A stretch of DNA of 64,000 nucleotides from positions 155,636,001 to 155,700,000 of the forward strand of contig CM075651.1 in the NCBI GenBank assembly GCA_037953625.1. The letters are read 5' to 3'. The translations under genes were made by a program, and so were the position numbers. The DNA is from Crotalaria pallida. Its lineage: Eukaryota; Streptophyta; Magnoliopsida; Fabales; Fabaceae. Under the pieces are notes generated by a model. The model was not told the DNA's origin and made no database searches. It saw only the letters and a list, made by a program, of their open reading frames with translations. Positions 22,149-34,655 of this stretch are shown here, one piece after another; the stretch's first letter is position 1, and the number at the start of each line of letters is the position of its first letter.

Positions 22149-25100
22149 GTAAGGGACATGAATCAGAGGCAGTGAATATAAATGATGATTACCTGCACGT
22201 AAATAAGGGTTGATGTGTCCCTTTCTAGGTAGGAAGAGACAGGAAGGATAATGAGAGTTTGTTTTCTTGGGATTCAAAAAATGAACACACTATACCCTGT
22301 TTGGAGTTGGACCCTTTGCCCTCTTAAATTATGATGTCAGGCTCTTTGGCCTCCTGCTGACATTCTTGCTGCCCAAACTGCAAAAGATTTGGTTTTCATT
22401 TTGAACCGTGAAATTGTTTGTTTGGGTCAATTAATTGTATGTACTGTTCAAACTAGTATTTATCAGGTTCACTGCTGCCTTGTACTACCGTATAGTATTC
22501 CCTTTGCTTCTTAGCTACAAACTTTGAGCATATTTCTCATATTGGACCACATGTATATCTTTTACCATATAGGTAATTTTATTTGACAAGCAACTTTCAC
22601 AGCAAAACGGATCAAGAACCCATAGAAGGAGGGGGATCCAGATCCAGATAATGATGAACGTTGCAGCTAATTCTCTATGATACTAATGCATGCATAGTAA
22701 ATCTGCAACAATAATTATTCAATATGCTACTGTTGTTGTTGCATATATATCTGCTATGCATTGCTCACATGATGCATTATATATATATCTCCTATGTGGA
22801 ATCACACTGAACCTGATCATAGAATGCATTTTAATTGTATTATGCTCTGCCATTTCTGTGCTTATGCACCAAATTGACATTGAATCTTTAAATGGTATGG
22901 TCACCAACCATTGTAGGGAACTTATATTTAGGTTTATTCTCCCACTTTTTTTACTTTATGATATGTACTGTCACACTAGGTGTGGTGATAATTTCCATAC
23001 ATATAGATTTTTCACAAATTTTTTCATGTTGTTTTACTAACTTTTTATAGAACAAAGATGTACCATTTTACCTACAGTAATCCAAAAATAAGTTATTCCA
23101 TATATGTATGGACATGGTCACATAATATAGATATAGTAGTAGCAACTAGCAAGATGATATATAATATTTTCATCCACCAACGAAAGGATTACTCAACTCA
23201 TAATATTTTTCAAAGATGTAGGTTTGAACGAAGTTGTCTGACAAAAGGATCTCGTTAATTAGTTGGTTTATTACTACTGCTGAGCTCATTGAACTATGAA
23301 ACCTTCATTGCATGACTGTTACAAGCTTAGAGCTGAGAGTAGTCATTAGCAAACACCTGCATGAGTGTTACAGCCAGGGACAGAAGATACCTTAATTACC
23401 AAAAGTTCTCGGTTGATTTCTTTGAAATTGGTCGCTGAAAAAAAAAAAGTTCCGGTTTTGATCCATGCATTACAAAATGTTTTGGTTTTGGTCCATCATG
23501 TTAAATGTGGATAGAATATACCGAAAACTTGATGTATTCCATTCTATGACTAATTAAGGATGATATTTTTGCATTAAATTTAAAAGGTAAAAAATCATTT
23601 CCATTATATAAGAGAACCAGACTAATTCAAAAACCATGATAGTAGATGGACCAAAATTTATGGAATATAATAAAAAAGGAACCAAAACAAATTATCATCA
23701 TAATTATGAAGACCAGGACTTTTTTACAAGAACTTGACTTTTTATCTTTTCTTTTGTTGGACCATTAAGATTTTACCTATTGGAAGAGGGAAAGTGTTGG
23801 GACTATGTAGGAAAATTTAAATCCTTTAAGTATAATTGGATGGACCACAGGACCACAGGGCTATTTTATTTTATTTTTTCTTTCTCACTGTCAATCAACC
23901 GGTTGTGTAATTGGTCATTTCATTAAAAAATGAAAAAGGTAGTCATGAAAAATTGCAGGTCCTAGCTAGCACAGGAAAATCCACATCTTATATACTTATT
24001 CTGTTTATATATATATCCTTCCCTACCACTCTGATTGACAGAGAAAGAACATAAACACAACCCTATGAACTTAGCTACAAACGGATCAACCCCCACCAGT
24101 CCTACTTTACTGAATGTTGCCTTTGTCACTTTGCCTGAAACCTTCATATATTCACACAAAACAAAACCCAAAGCCCTAATTCTCATGTCTTATGTAATAA
24201 CTCTACATTGCAGTCTCATAATTGAGGCCTGCATAGCATTGTGAGGTCAATCTCAGATGGGGTTCCTTATTAAATGTTCCTCTTGACAACTTACTGGTAT
24301 ACTAATCCGGTCTTTAGTGTTAGAAAAAAAAATTTTAATTCACATTTATTAATAAAGAAATTAGTTAATTTTATTTAATTTTCTCTAATTCATAAAATAA
24401 AATAGAGTTACTTCAGAAAAGTTGCATTGAAAATGAAAAAAATAAATAAGATAATCATTTTATAAAAATATTTTATAAATAATTATATCAAAAATAAAAA
24501 GATAATTAACTTTAATTTTTATTATATCATAAACCAAAATAAATATATTATTTTTTTCTTATATTAAATATCGAAGGGAGTAGTATTTTTGAACAAAGCT
24601 AACAAAGCATTACCAAAATGAAAATAAAAATAACACAAGGTAAAATAAAGTTAAAGTTTATATTGGTAAATAAAGTGAGTTAACAAATATATAGGGTATA
24701 TATATATATATATATATTCCTCGGTTAATTACATTAGTACAGTACTATCTTTTCAGGTTAATGATATAAGAAAAAAAAATTAAGCTTATGAAGAAGGTTA
24801 TTTAATTATATTTAATTTTTTTAAATTTATAAAAAAATATAGATGTATTTTAGAAAAGTAACAATGAGAATTAAATAAAGCTTAAATGATATAACTACTC
24901 CTACTTTTGATGGATGTTACATTTTAAGAAATTAACATTGAGAATTACACAAAAGTTAAGAATATTAATTGATTTTTTAATTATTTTTAAATTAAAAAAT
25001 ATTTTTTTTCTTATATTGCAAAGCGGAAGAAGAGAGTATATAGTATTTAGGTACATTAAAAATTAGAAAGTAAATTGATCATGTATGTACAATATCTTAA

Positions 25101-25520
25101 ATACAAAAATTTTTGCTATCATTAATAAATTTTTAAAGAACATTTCATCTGGTCTTTTACTTCTTTAATATAAGTTTACCTTCCTGATTTTTTTTAATCT
25201 TATTTATAAGTTAATTTTTTAAATTTTTAATATCATTAATAATTATTTTTTTATGAATAGTCTAAGTTAATTTCAATAATAATTATAGAAATAATTTTAA
25301 AAAATTTATTTGATATTATTAATTTCTTTGATATTAATATCATTAACCAATTTTTTTCTTAATTAATGTAAATTTTTTCAAATAGATTTATTATATAACT
25401 TCATTCGTTTTAAAAAGTTAATAAAATTTTGAAATGTTAACAAAAATGAGAATTTTTGTTTACAAATTAATTATTTAATTATAAATTAAATAATATAAAT
25501 TTTAAAATTTTTATTTCTTA
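22148..25520. other. Spacer with degenerate transposon ends
   Basis: Contains a worn relative (about 23391-23780) of the Mutator-type MITE in COP1 intron 4, recognisable by TTTTGGTTTTGGTCC. It also has a (TA)n tract near 24692-24716 and unpaired Stowaway-like ends near 24580 and 25038. No gene is supported. Confidence 0.45.
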
Positions 25521-26571
25521 CTCCTTCCGTCTCATAAGTTATGTTCATTTAGTAATTTTATTTTGTCCTGTGAGTTATGTTCTTTTAGAAATTCAATACT
25601 CATTTATACTCCCTCCGGTCCTATTTATAAGACCCTTTTAGGGTATTTCACTCCCACCAAGGAGAGTGGATAAATTTGTTAGTGGCATTGGAAATGTGAA
25701 AATTTGATATACTTTTTCAAAATTACCCCTATAATTATTATTGGAACTCTAAAAAGTGTTGACTTTATAGGGGTGTTAGTGGAAAGAAGTAATTAAATGT
25801 TATTGAAAATTGGAAAGGGGTCTTATAAATAGGACCAAAATAAAAACCCCAAAAGGGTGTTATAAATAAGACCGGAGGGAGTACTTCTTTTTTCAAGCAT
25901 ACCTTTATTTATTGCGGAGTACATTATCTTTTTCACCATCCATTTTTTCATCTCTCTTCAACGTAATATTCATACATTTATTATTACTCTATTTCCTACC
26001 CCTCCGGTCCTATTTATAAGACCCTTTTGGGGTTTTTATTTTGGTCATATTTATAAGACTCTTTTTCAATTTTCAATATCATTTAATTACTTCTTTCCAC
26101 AAACACCTCTATAAAGTCAACACTTTTTAGAGTTCCAATAATAATTATAGGGGTAATTTTGAAAAAGTGTATTAAATTCTCACATTTCCAATGTCACTAA
26201 CAAATTTATCCACTTTCCTTGGTGGGAGTGAAAAACTCCAAAAGGGTCTTATAAATAGGACCGGAGGAAGTATTATTAAATGGGGGTAATTTAGTAAAAA
26301 TATATCAAATTCTTATATCATTTACTTATTTCTTAATTCATGTGCAATGGCCTAAAAGAACTTAACTCATGGGATGGAAAGAGTATTATAAATTTGATTT
26401 GGAACATTATATTGAAGAGAGATAGAAAAATGTGTGATGAAAAAGAGCATAATAAATAAGAATATGTTTAGAAAAAAAAAATATAAATAAATATTGAATA
26501 TTTAAATGAATGTAACTTATGAAACAAATAAAAATAACTAAATAAACATAACTTATGAAACGGTGAGGAAG
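25521..26571. mobile_element. Nested Stowaway MITE cluster
   Basis: An outer family (left end CTCCTTCCGTCTCATAAGTT at 25521; right ends near 26381 and 26571) is interrupted by two copies of another family. These are 25609-25881 (CTCCCTCCGGTCC...GGACCGGAGGGAG-like ends with TA on both sides) and 25999-26270. The TA duplications and CTCCCTCC termini are the Stowaway (Tc1/mariner) signature. All copies are non-coding. Confidence 0.75.
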
Positions 26572-27116
26572 TACTATTTTATGAATTTTCGCCAATTTTT
26601 TGGATGGGTTGAGTAAATAAACGAAGGTAGTAAATAGTTTCTACTGCATCATGGAAGGCTTTGGTGGTAGCTAGGGGACCAGCATAGCAAATACTAGAGG
26701 GAAGTGAGTATTGTTTGGGTTTGGCAATTGGCAATTGGCAATTTGGCATGGCCATGGCTGTAAGCTGTATGACTGAGACACTGAGCAATTTTGGATTTCC
26801 ATTTTCCGGAATGGTGTGTCTGAGAGTGAGACAGTGTGGGTGAATGCGATTAATGCCTTCTTAATTGATGAGTCGTATTGACTGACCACTTTTTACTGTC
26901 TGATTCCATAGCCATAGCCTCGTGAAGTCATCATGAAATTTTAACGTCATGCTATTACAAGGTCAACCCCAAACTGTCCTTCGAGACTAGATCAGAGTAA
27001 TAAATAAGAGTTTTCTTTTTCTTTAAAGAAAAAACTCACAATAATCATCTTCACACTCCCCGACTCCCCGTAGTATATTCCAATTTACTCCTCCCACCTG
27101 CCAAAACGGTAGCAAT
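26572..27116. other. Spacer, no gene recognised
   Basis: Includes a triplicated GGCAATT word at about 26722-26742. Moderately less AT-rich than its surroundings, but I find no supported gene. Confidence 0.4.
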
Positions 27117-27409
27117 CCCTCCGGTCTTATATATAGGACATATTCTAGAAGCAATTTTTGGTCCTATATATAAGACATTTTGTATTTTTTATGCATCATT
27201 TATTGCTTTTTCTCTTTTTTGCCCTTATTAAATGTTTTGACTATTTATGTGTTTTTTGTTGTTCATTAATGAGTTTGAGTTTTTCAAGAAAAGTTGAGAG
27301 GGTAAAATTGTAATGTTACAATATATTCTCATAGAATTCATAAAACTAATTACTTTTCTTGGTCCGAGGAATATAGTTAAGTATGTCTTATATATAGGAC
27401 CGCAGGGAG
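27117..27409. mobile_element. Stowaway MITE
   Basis: Left end CCCTCCGGTCTTATATATAGG, right end CCTATATATAAG-complement with CGCAGGGAG then TA. Closely related to the neighbour at 27579-27871. Confidence 0.75.
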
Positions 27410-27578
27410 TATTGTTTAAGCATTCAAAAACATGCAAGTTAAAGTTGAAAACTTAAATTCAACATTTTTCAATATATTAAATGCAACATATTTCAAGGTA
27501 AAAATACTTTTTTTACTTGCCTAAACAACGCACTTATGGCACTTGATATCATTTTCCTTTAAAAGCTTCTTTATGTTA

Positions 27579-27871
27579 CTTCCTCTGATCCTATATATAA
27601 GGCACCTTTTAGAAAAAGTTTTTGGTCCTATATATAAGGCACTTTATATTTCCTATGCATCATTAATTGTTTTTTCTCTTTTTTGCCCTTATTAAATGTT
27701 TTGACTAATTATGTTTTTTTGTTGTTCATTAATGAATGTGAGTTTTCCAAGTAAAGTGGAGGGGTAAAATTGTAATGTTATAATATATTCTCATAAAATT
27801 CACAAAACTAATCACTTTCCTTGGTATGTGTAATTCGGTTAAGTATGTCCTATAATAAGGACCGGAGGGAG
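27579..27871. mobile_element. Stowaway MITE
   Basis: Flanked by TA; ends CTTCCTCTGATCC and GGACCGGAGGGAG. The interior (AGTTTTTGGTCCTATATATA, GTAAAATTGTAATGTTA) matches the copies at 27117 and 38241. Confidence 0.8.
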
Positions 27872-27921
27872 TAATTTTTACACACTTTAAGAAAGTTAGT
27901 TAATTAGTATGGTTAGAAATA

Positions 27922-28417
27922 CTCCATCAGTCCCATTATCTTGGTAAAAAAATGCAAAAAATTTTGTCCCATATTTGATACTCCCTCTGGTTATATTTAT
28001 AGGGCATATTTATCCACATCACACGGACCAAGGAAGGTAATTAAGTTTCTTGAAACTTTAAAAAAAAAAATACTTTAACTTTACAATTTTACCCTCTTAT
28101 CTTGTATTCGGAATTTCATAATGTATTATTTCATATTAATGGATAAAGGGCAAATAAGAAAAAATAGCAATAAATGCTTTCTAGAAAATGCAAAATGACT
28201 TATAAATAGAACCAAAGAATTCTTATAGAATATGCCCTATAAATAGGATCAGAGGAAATATACTTTTTCAAAAGTATCATCATAGTCATTATTGAAAATC
28301 TAAAAATTATTGAATAAATAATAGTATTTGCGAAAAAGAAATAATTAATACCATTGAAAATTGAATTTATATCAAGAAAAAAAATTTAATGGGGCTTATA
28401 TTTGGACCGGGAGGGGG
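27922..28417. mobile_element. Stowaway MITE interrupted by a second Stowaway (27981-28258)
   Basis: The outer ends are CTCCATCAGTCCC and GGACCGGGAGGGGG next to TA. The inner copy starts CTCCCTCTGG at 27981 and ends AGAGGAAA at 28258, with TA on each side. The outer element therefore predates the inner one. Confidence 0.75.
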
Positions 28418-29230
28418 TACATATCTACCACATCTGTTTTGTTATCCAAAATGATAGATATTATATTTAAATGTTTAAAATTGATGTTCAAATAACTCTA
28501 TAATTTTTATTTATTCCAAATTATTTATTTCTTTAAGAATTAGATAGTGTATTAATTAATTTTTTTTAACCTTAATATTATCTTTTTTTTAAATGACCTT
28601 AATATTATCTTTAAACATTTTAAATTAGTATAGTGTGGATATATTATACTAATAAACGTATATTATATTTTATTTAATAATTAAAATATTAAATAATTTT
28701 CTTAATTCATGCAAAATTCTTAAAATAACAACAAATAAATTGAAATGATGAAGAGAATATTAAATTAAAAAAATATAAAGTAAATGAAAAAATTAAATTT
28801 TTTCTAATGTAAAGCATACAAAAAATATGATTACAGTAAAATCTCTAATCTCATACAAACTCAAAAATAATTAATAATTTCTTTTGATCTTATTTATAAG
28901 TCATATTTAATCATAGTAATACACAAATTAAAATGGGTAATTAAAGTAAGTTAATTCGATCCTTTATTTTTTAAAAAAAAATCTATTGCTTTCACATTTT
29001 TACTCTCTTTTACACATATCAAGGTGTACGTAAAAAAATATGCAAAAAGGAAATAATTTTTAGTTAAAGAACAATCTTATTTATTAAGGATAATTCATAA
29101 AAAAAACAAATGTCTTAGATCAACAACAATATAACATCTTTGTTTTGGATAGTTCATTGTCATTCATGGTTGCCAGTTCATGCATGCCATTGGCCTCTCA
29201 TTGAAAAACAATAACAATTTTGTTAATTAA

Positions 29231-29265
<35 letters not shown>

Positions 29266-30782
29266 GATTGATTAGTAAAAAGTGTGAATAAGTATTTTGG
29301 GATCTTATTAACATGACTCATTTGTTTCATCCCTTTTTATAGCCTAGGAGTAATTTTTACCAACAACAAATATTGCATAATCCCACTAACAAGCAATGCT
29401 CAACAATGTCCAACATAGTTAATTATCATATACTCCAGTAGTTATTATTAGATCTTTTAAGTGTGACAAATAGTAAAAAGTTTGGTCATCCTATAGTGTA
29501 TTAAATTTTGTGTGTATTAAAGGTATTTTTTATCTAATAGTGAGACTAATCTTATTTAAGATGTGGAAATTATTAAAGTAAGTTTTGCCAAATTTATATA
29601 TATATATATATATATATAACAATAATTGAACCCCTAACGTTATTCTTAAAAAATCTAATGATGTATGTATATGGAATAAGTAGTGGGGGTAAAACTCACA
29701 TTAGTTAACACTAACCAAAACTCTTGATGCAGGGGTAAAAATAATATGATGCCAAGCTCTAATTTTTATCCAAATCAGAGGCCTGGAGCCAAACACAAGG
29801 TATCTCAAATCTTGCTGGCAAGTTCTACTGCTTAACTTAAGAATGTACGTCCCAACACTTACTTCATCAAAAGAAATAGGAGTATTTTTTTACATGAAGC
29901 CCTTCGGGGTTTGGAAATTTTCAAGAAAATTACTGTGCATCACAATCGCCTGAGACTAAAATTGCAAATTAAAAAGTTAGGTTTCACTGAAGGTAGTTAT
30001 TAACATTTCTAAAAATCTAAAAATTGTTATAAATTCTCATTTTTTATTTTCTCAAAAATATAAAAATGTACATCTTCAAATAGTGTTCCACTTCGTTTAA
30101 CGCTTTAAAAAATCCACCGTAAACACTTATTAACATTTAAAAAAATTGGTATCAGCAAAAGCTAAAACCAATCATATAGTACTATTTTAACATAGTTTTG
30201 ATATGTTTTTATCCTTACGATGTGGGTAATGGTTATTTTTATTTCTAAATATCCGTCACTTTAAAAAAAAAATTGTTCATAATATCTGTCATTTTATTTT
30301 TCTAAATCGTCTCATCCTAAATGTAAACCTCTTTGAAAAAATGTAACCAAAAAAAAACTCTTTGAAAAAAAACATGCCATTTTAGACAATTAGTCACTAC
30401 GTTCCTCAGTTTTCCATTTAATACAATCACGCAAGTTCATTCAGTCGCTAAAATATGAGAGTTACGGAAGGAATTTCAACCCACTGATGCCAATAATAAG
30501 GATGCAATGAGATTCACGAAACGTACCAACAAAACAAAAAGGTACAACGTTTTCTATAGAAGAACAAACCCGCACATGCATGCTAGCTACTCCTGTATTA
30601 TTCTCTTCATTAGATGTCAAACAATACGGCGTTTCACAGCATAACTGCTTCCAATTGTACCTCACAAGTCACAACTCAGAAACGTAGGAATAGTGAAAAC
30701 TGAAAAGCTTTGTGAGTTAATGGCACAATTAACGAGATTCTTATTTCCTTTGTTACGGTTTTTTTTCAATAAAGATGCACTA
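28418..30782. other. AT-rich spacer with (TA)n tracts
   Basis: Microsatellites (TA)n at about 29239-29262 and 29600-29620. Isolated MITE-like fragments near 28878. No gene is supported. Confidence 0.45.
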
Positions 30783-31068
30783 TCTCCTAACTTTAATTTA
30801 TTATAAAACATATTTAACCGAATTAGAAATCTAAGAAGAATAGTTAATTTTATAAATTTTATGAAAATATATTTAAACATTATGATTTTACCTTCTCAAT
30901 TTTTCTTGAAAAATTGACCCTCATTAGTAAACAAAAAAACATAAATAGTTAAAACATTTAATAAGGGAAAAAAAAGTAAAAACAATAAATTATGTGTAGA
31001 AAATATAAAATGATTTATAATTAGAACAAAAACATCTTCTAAAAGTGACCTATAATAAAGACGGAGAG
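30783..31068. mobile_element. Degenerate Stowaway MITE
   Basis: Ends CTCCTAACTTTAA and GACGGAGAG followed by TA. The interior (ATTTTACC, TTGAAAAATT, AGTTAAAACATTTAATAAG) matches the copy at 62737-63019. Confidence 0.6.
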
Positions 31069-31775
31069 TACTATTCGGAGAATATTTATTAAGATTTTTA
31101 GAATTTAAAAAATAATCATAAGTATATATTATTCTGAGTTTGAAAATTTTAAAAATACATTTTTTTAATAATCTTTTATTATATTTATTTTTTAACAAGT
31201 GTCATGTTAATTTTTTTTGGATTTTGATATACCCAAAATAATAAAGAAAAAATAGGTTGTATTATAAAACAAAGAAGAAATTTTTTTATTTACATAAGTA
31301 CTCCGTATAACATTTTTCCGGACAAAATATTTACTTTTACATTTTTTAACCTAAACAGCAAAGGCTAAGTATTGCATAAAAAATATTTTCCCGTTAACAA
31401 AGAATAAAAGAATAAAGAAAAGGAAAACATGTACCAACACTCCTTTCGTTCCATTTTATAATTGTAACATTTTTTTATTATTTAGGTTTATCCGACAGAA
31501 CAGCTTATAAATATGAATATGCTAGCTATCAATTTTTAGTAGTTATTAATTTAGTTGAAAATTTTGAGATTATAGCTGAAAACTTATAATTATATAGCTA
31601 ATTGTTGATTAAAATAAAGTTCTTTAACATAATTAATTGTTGAACTAACTATAAATAAGTGCATTATTTCAGTCTATAACAACAATAATTATTTTAATCC
31701 ATGTTGGATATATTTTAAACAATAATTAAAGTGGAACAAAGGAAACTATTAAAAAACTTATTAAGAGAAAATAGT

Positions 31776-31952
31776 TTGTACACTGACAGTGTAAAGGTTG
31801 TCAATAACCATACATCCTTGGATGATGGATGATGTGCTGACAATGTAAAATAATCATTTGCATTACTTTTATTTAGAAGTCAATAATCATCCATCCTTGG
31901 ATGGTGGATGATGTACCGATAGTGTAAAAAACTTTACACTGTCAATGCACAC
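31776..31952. mobile_element. Short MITE (ACTGACAGTGTAAA family)
   Basis: Ends TACACTGACAGTGTAAAGG and AAAAAACTTTACACTGTCA are inverted repeats. The interior has two TCCTTGGATG units and GATGGATGATG. Same family as 36019-36193. Confidence 0.65.
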
Positions 31953-32709
31953 ATATTAAACTCAAAACTTAAACCAACATTTTTACTTTCTCAATATTTG
32001 CATGCTCTTATTAATATTTAAACATATGAATAGAGATCAACTCAAAATATTAATCCAATATGTAAAAGAGCTTTATAGTTTAATTAAGTACATCTTTCAC
32101 TTAATTATATTGGTCTAATGATTTTTTTTTCTCTTTTAGTAACTTCGCTAAAATATTCGATAATATACCTTAATTTAACTTATTGATAATTTTTTCTTTG
32201 ACATAACCTCTCAATAAAAGCATCCGTTATCAAGGCTTAGATACACAAAGAAAGCTCAATCCAATCCAAAATAATAATCTATTAGATGAAGAATTTATTG
32301 ATTTAAGTATTAAATTAAGCTTATTTTTTCATTCATTGTGGGACTCTAACAACACTATTTATCATTTTTAAAAAATGGAGTGAATTGAAGGGTCACAAAC
32401 CAGAAAGCTACTACTTTTAAAAAAAAATGGAACCAGAAAGCTACTTTTAAGATTCTACTATCCGAGTTCCCAAATACTGGGCCTCGTTCATGGACATATT
32501 GCATGGGCCTTCAAACTTTACTTGCGTTCTTTCACAGTGCTATTTAATTGATTGATGCTTTGATAAGAATTAAATTTGGGATCTAGTTTTTTATCCTCTG
32601 ATTAATGACCCTTCAATTTATTTATTTTTTTCTAAATATCTTCATATATCTGTGTTCTTTTTCTCCACACTGAGGGGGTAGCGTACCATTTTAAAATTAC
32701 ACATATCTT

Positions 32710-33296
32710 TTTTTTTTAAGGAAAAATGTGTATTTTATTCATAGATCAAAAACAATACAAGAAATTTCACACTAATAATAATTAAAGGGAAAGCAAAATA
32801 CACTGCAACAACAAACTCTTCCATGTGATGGATCATCAGCAACTGCCAAAACCCGACTTTGACAGGAGATTCAATAGCCTTTAATACCAAGATAACAATC
32901 TCATTGATGTTGGGACTAACCTCAGTTCGGCGACAAGGAATCTCAGATTTAAAACGAGAGAGTCGTTGGACGGTAGCCAAATCAACGGTCAGCAAAGAGA
33001 GATCTGTCTCGACGAGTAGCCTTCCAATTATTGGAGCAAAGATGATAACCATTAGATCTGGAAAGTTGAAACTATCCAGAGGCATCCCTCCACTTGAAAC
33101 ACACAAAACAAAAACAACTTGCACAAAGGCAAGATAAAACCCAAAAAAACTGGGGGAAAATAAACTCACACCCTTTCCCAAAGGAAGGGGAGGGACAGAT
33201 TCCTCTACCCTACCAAGAAATAACAGATGAAAACAAGAGGAGTAGAGGAAGGAGGAGGGGAGAGAAAAAAAATTAGAATTTTTGATCCTTATTTGA
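32710..33296 (-). mobile_element. 587-bp retroposed insert (processed copy or truncated LINE) with poly(A) and 18-bp TSD
   Basis: A perfect 18-bp repeat, TAAAATTACACATATCTT, flanks the insert (32692-32709 and 33297-33314). On the minus strand the insert ends in a poly(A) run preceded by AATAAAATAC, a polyadenylation-like signal. It begins with TTTTTTTTCTCTCCCCTCC, like a plant 5' leader. These are hallmarks of reverse-transcribed mRNA or a LINE end. It contains a 148-codon open frame (33181-32735) that I cannot assign to any family. I see no RT motif. It may be a retrocopy of an unknown transcript or the 3' part of an L1-type LINE. Confidence 0.75.
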
Positions 33297-33423
33297 TAAA
33301 ATTACACATATCTTGATTCTTTGAAGAATTATCATTTTTGTCCAATACAGTGAGGGATCAACATATATCTAACTTTTTCGATCACATATCATATCTCAGT
33401 AACGTACAATAAAAAAACTACTA

Positions 33424-33696
33424 CTTCCGTCCCTAATTATAAGGCCCTATTGAGAGATTTCACGTCCATTAAGAAAGTGGAATAATTTAGTTAATTGTAT
33501 TGGAAATGTGAACTTTTGATATGTATTTTCAAAATTACCCTATTAATATTATTGAGAATCTAAAAAGTGTTAAATAAATAGGGATGTTTGTGTGGAAAAA
33601 AAAATAATTAATACTCATTGAAAATTGGTAAAAGGCTTTATAAATAGGGACAAAATAAAAGTGTCAATAAGACATTATAATCAGGGACGTAGAGAA
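33424..33696. mobile_element. Stowaway MITE
   Basis: Ends CTTCCGTCCCTAATTATAAGG and CAGGGACGTAGAGAA with TA on both sides. The interior matches the 25609 family. Confidence 0.65.
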
Positions 33697-34655
33697 TAAT
33701 TTTTACGCAACACGGCTAACCCCATGATTTATGTGTAATTTCATTTTTGCACATACGCTTACGAGAAGCGTACTGCAACTATGTTCTGTATTGTGCAATT
33801 TTTCCATCATGCACGGTTTTTTTTTTCCTCGTACGAACGCCTCTTACTAAAACCTGTCACCACTCTCTATGTTTTGAACACACATTCCCAGTGAGCACAA
33901 ATGCACAATATCAAACTCTACATTCAAAATAGAGAATCATAATCAGTCTTCAAAGTTCAAGCATTACACTCATATCCACACTAAACTCCAATTTATTATT
34001 TTATTTTTACAACCGGATCGATAGATGGCACCAACATGGCATGCAGAGATAAAAATTAGTATTTGACAGTGATCGTTGATCAAAGAGAAGATGCTAGAGT
34101 AGTTGGAAAAAATAAAGAGGGTTAATAAGACGCACCTTTGTGATTGGAAGTTTGATGAAGGAATGGCAAAGAGAAGAGGTGGGTTGGTTGCAAAGACAAG
34201 AGAGTGGAGAAGAAAAAGAAGAAGAAGAGGGAAATAGGAAGAAATGAAGAATGGAGGAGAAACAATGTGAAGCTGCTATTGAATCAGGAAGGAAATTGCA
34301 GTAGCACCCTTATTTTCATACATTTTTATCATAGTTGCGGTTTGCTCTCCCTCAAGCGTATTATGGAGGTTTTTAAATACATTGTAACAACCGCATATAT
34401 GCTATTTTGCAAATTTAACATATGCTATTTCCAAAGCTTATATGCGAAAATGCACATATGTTAAAGGAGTCAATGGACTAAGTAAAAATATTAGTACTTT
34501 AAGAGCTCAATATATGTATAATTTTAAAAATTGAACACTACTCTTTCAGTGTATGAAAAATAAAAAAGAAAAAAAAACATACTTGAGGGTATTTTAAGAG
34601 GAAAAAAAAATGGGGTAAAAAATCTAGATCCCTTAGATTTTATCATCAACTAAAT
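33697..34655. other. Spacer with purine-rich tract
   Basis: A GAA/AAG-rich stretch (about 34200-34250) yields a lysine-rich open frame that I do not support as a gene. Nothing else recognisable. Confidence 0.4.

Noticed and set aside
21993..22277. Upstream extension of the TAS3 mini-ORF to 149 codons
   Set aside because: The added part is a poly-leucine run made by the (ATA)n tract and lies upstream of the TATA box, so it is probably not transcribed.
22690..23040. 116-codon plus-strand open frame
   Set aside because: Hydrophobic composition typical of AT-rich DNA, no domain, no gene-like context.
32735..33181. 148-codon open frame as an ordinary gene
   Set aside because: It lies wholly inside a retroposed insert and shows no domain I recognise; kept only as part of that element.
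34204..34464. Lysine-rich 86-codon open frame
   Set aside because: Arises from a GAA/AAG-rich tract; no domain or gene structure.
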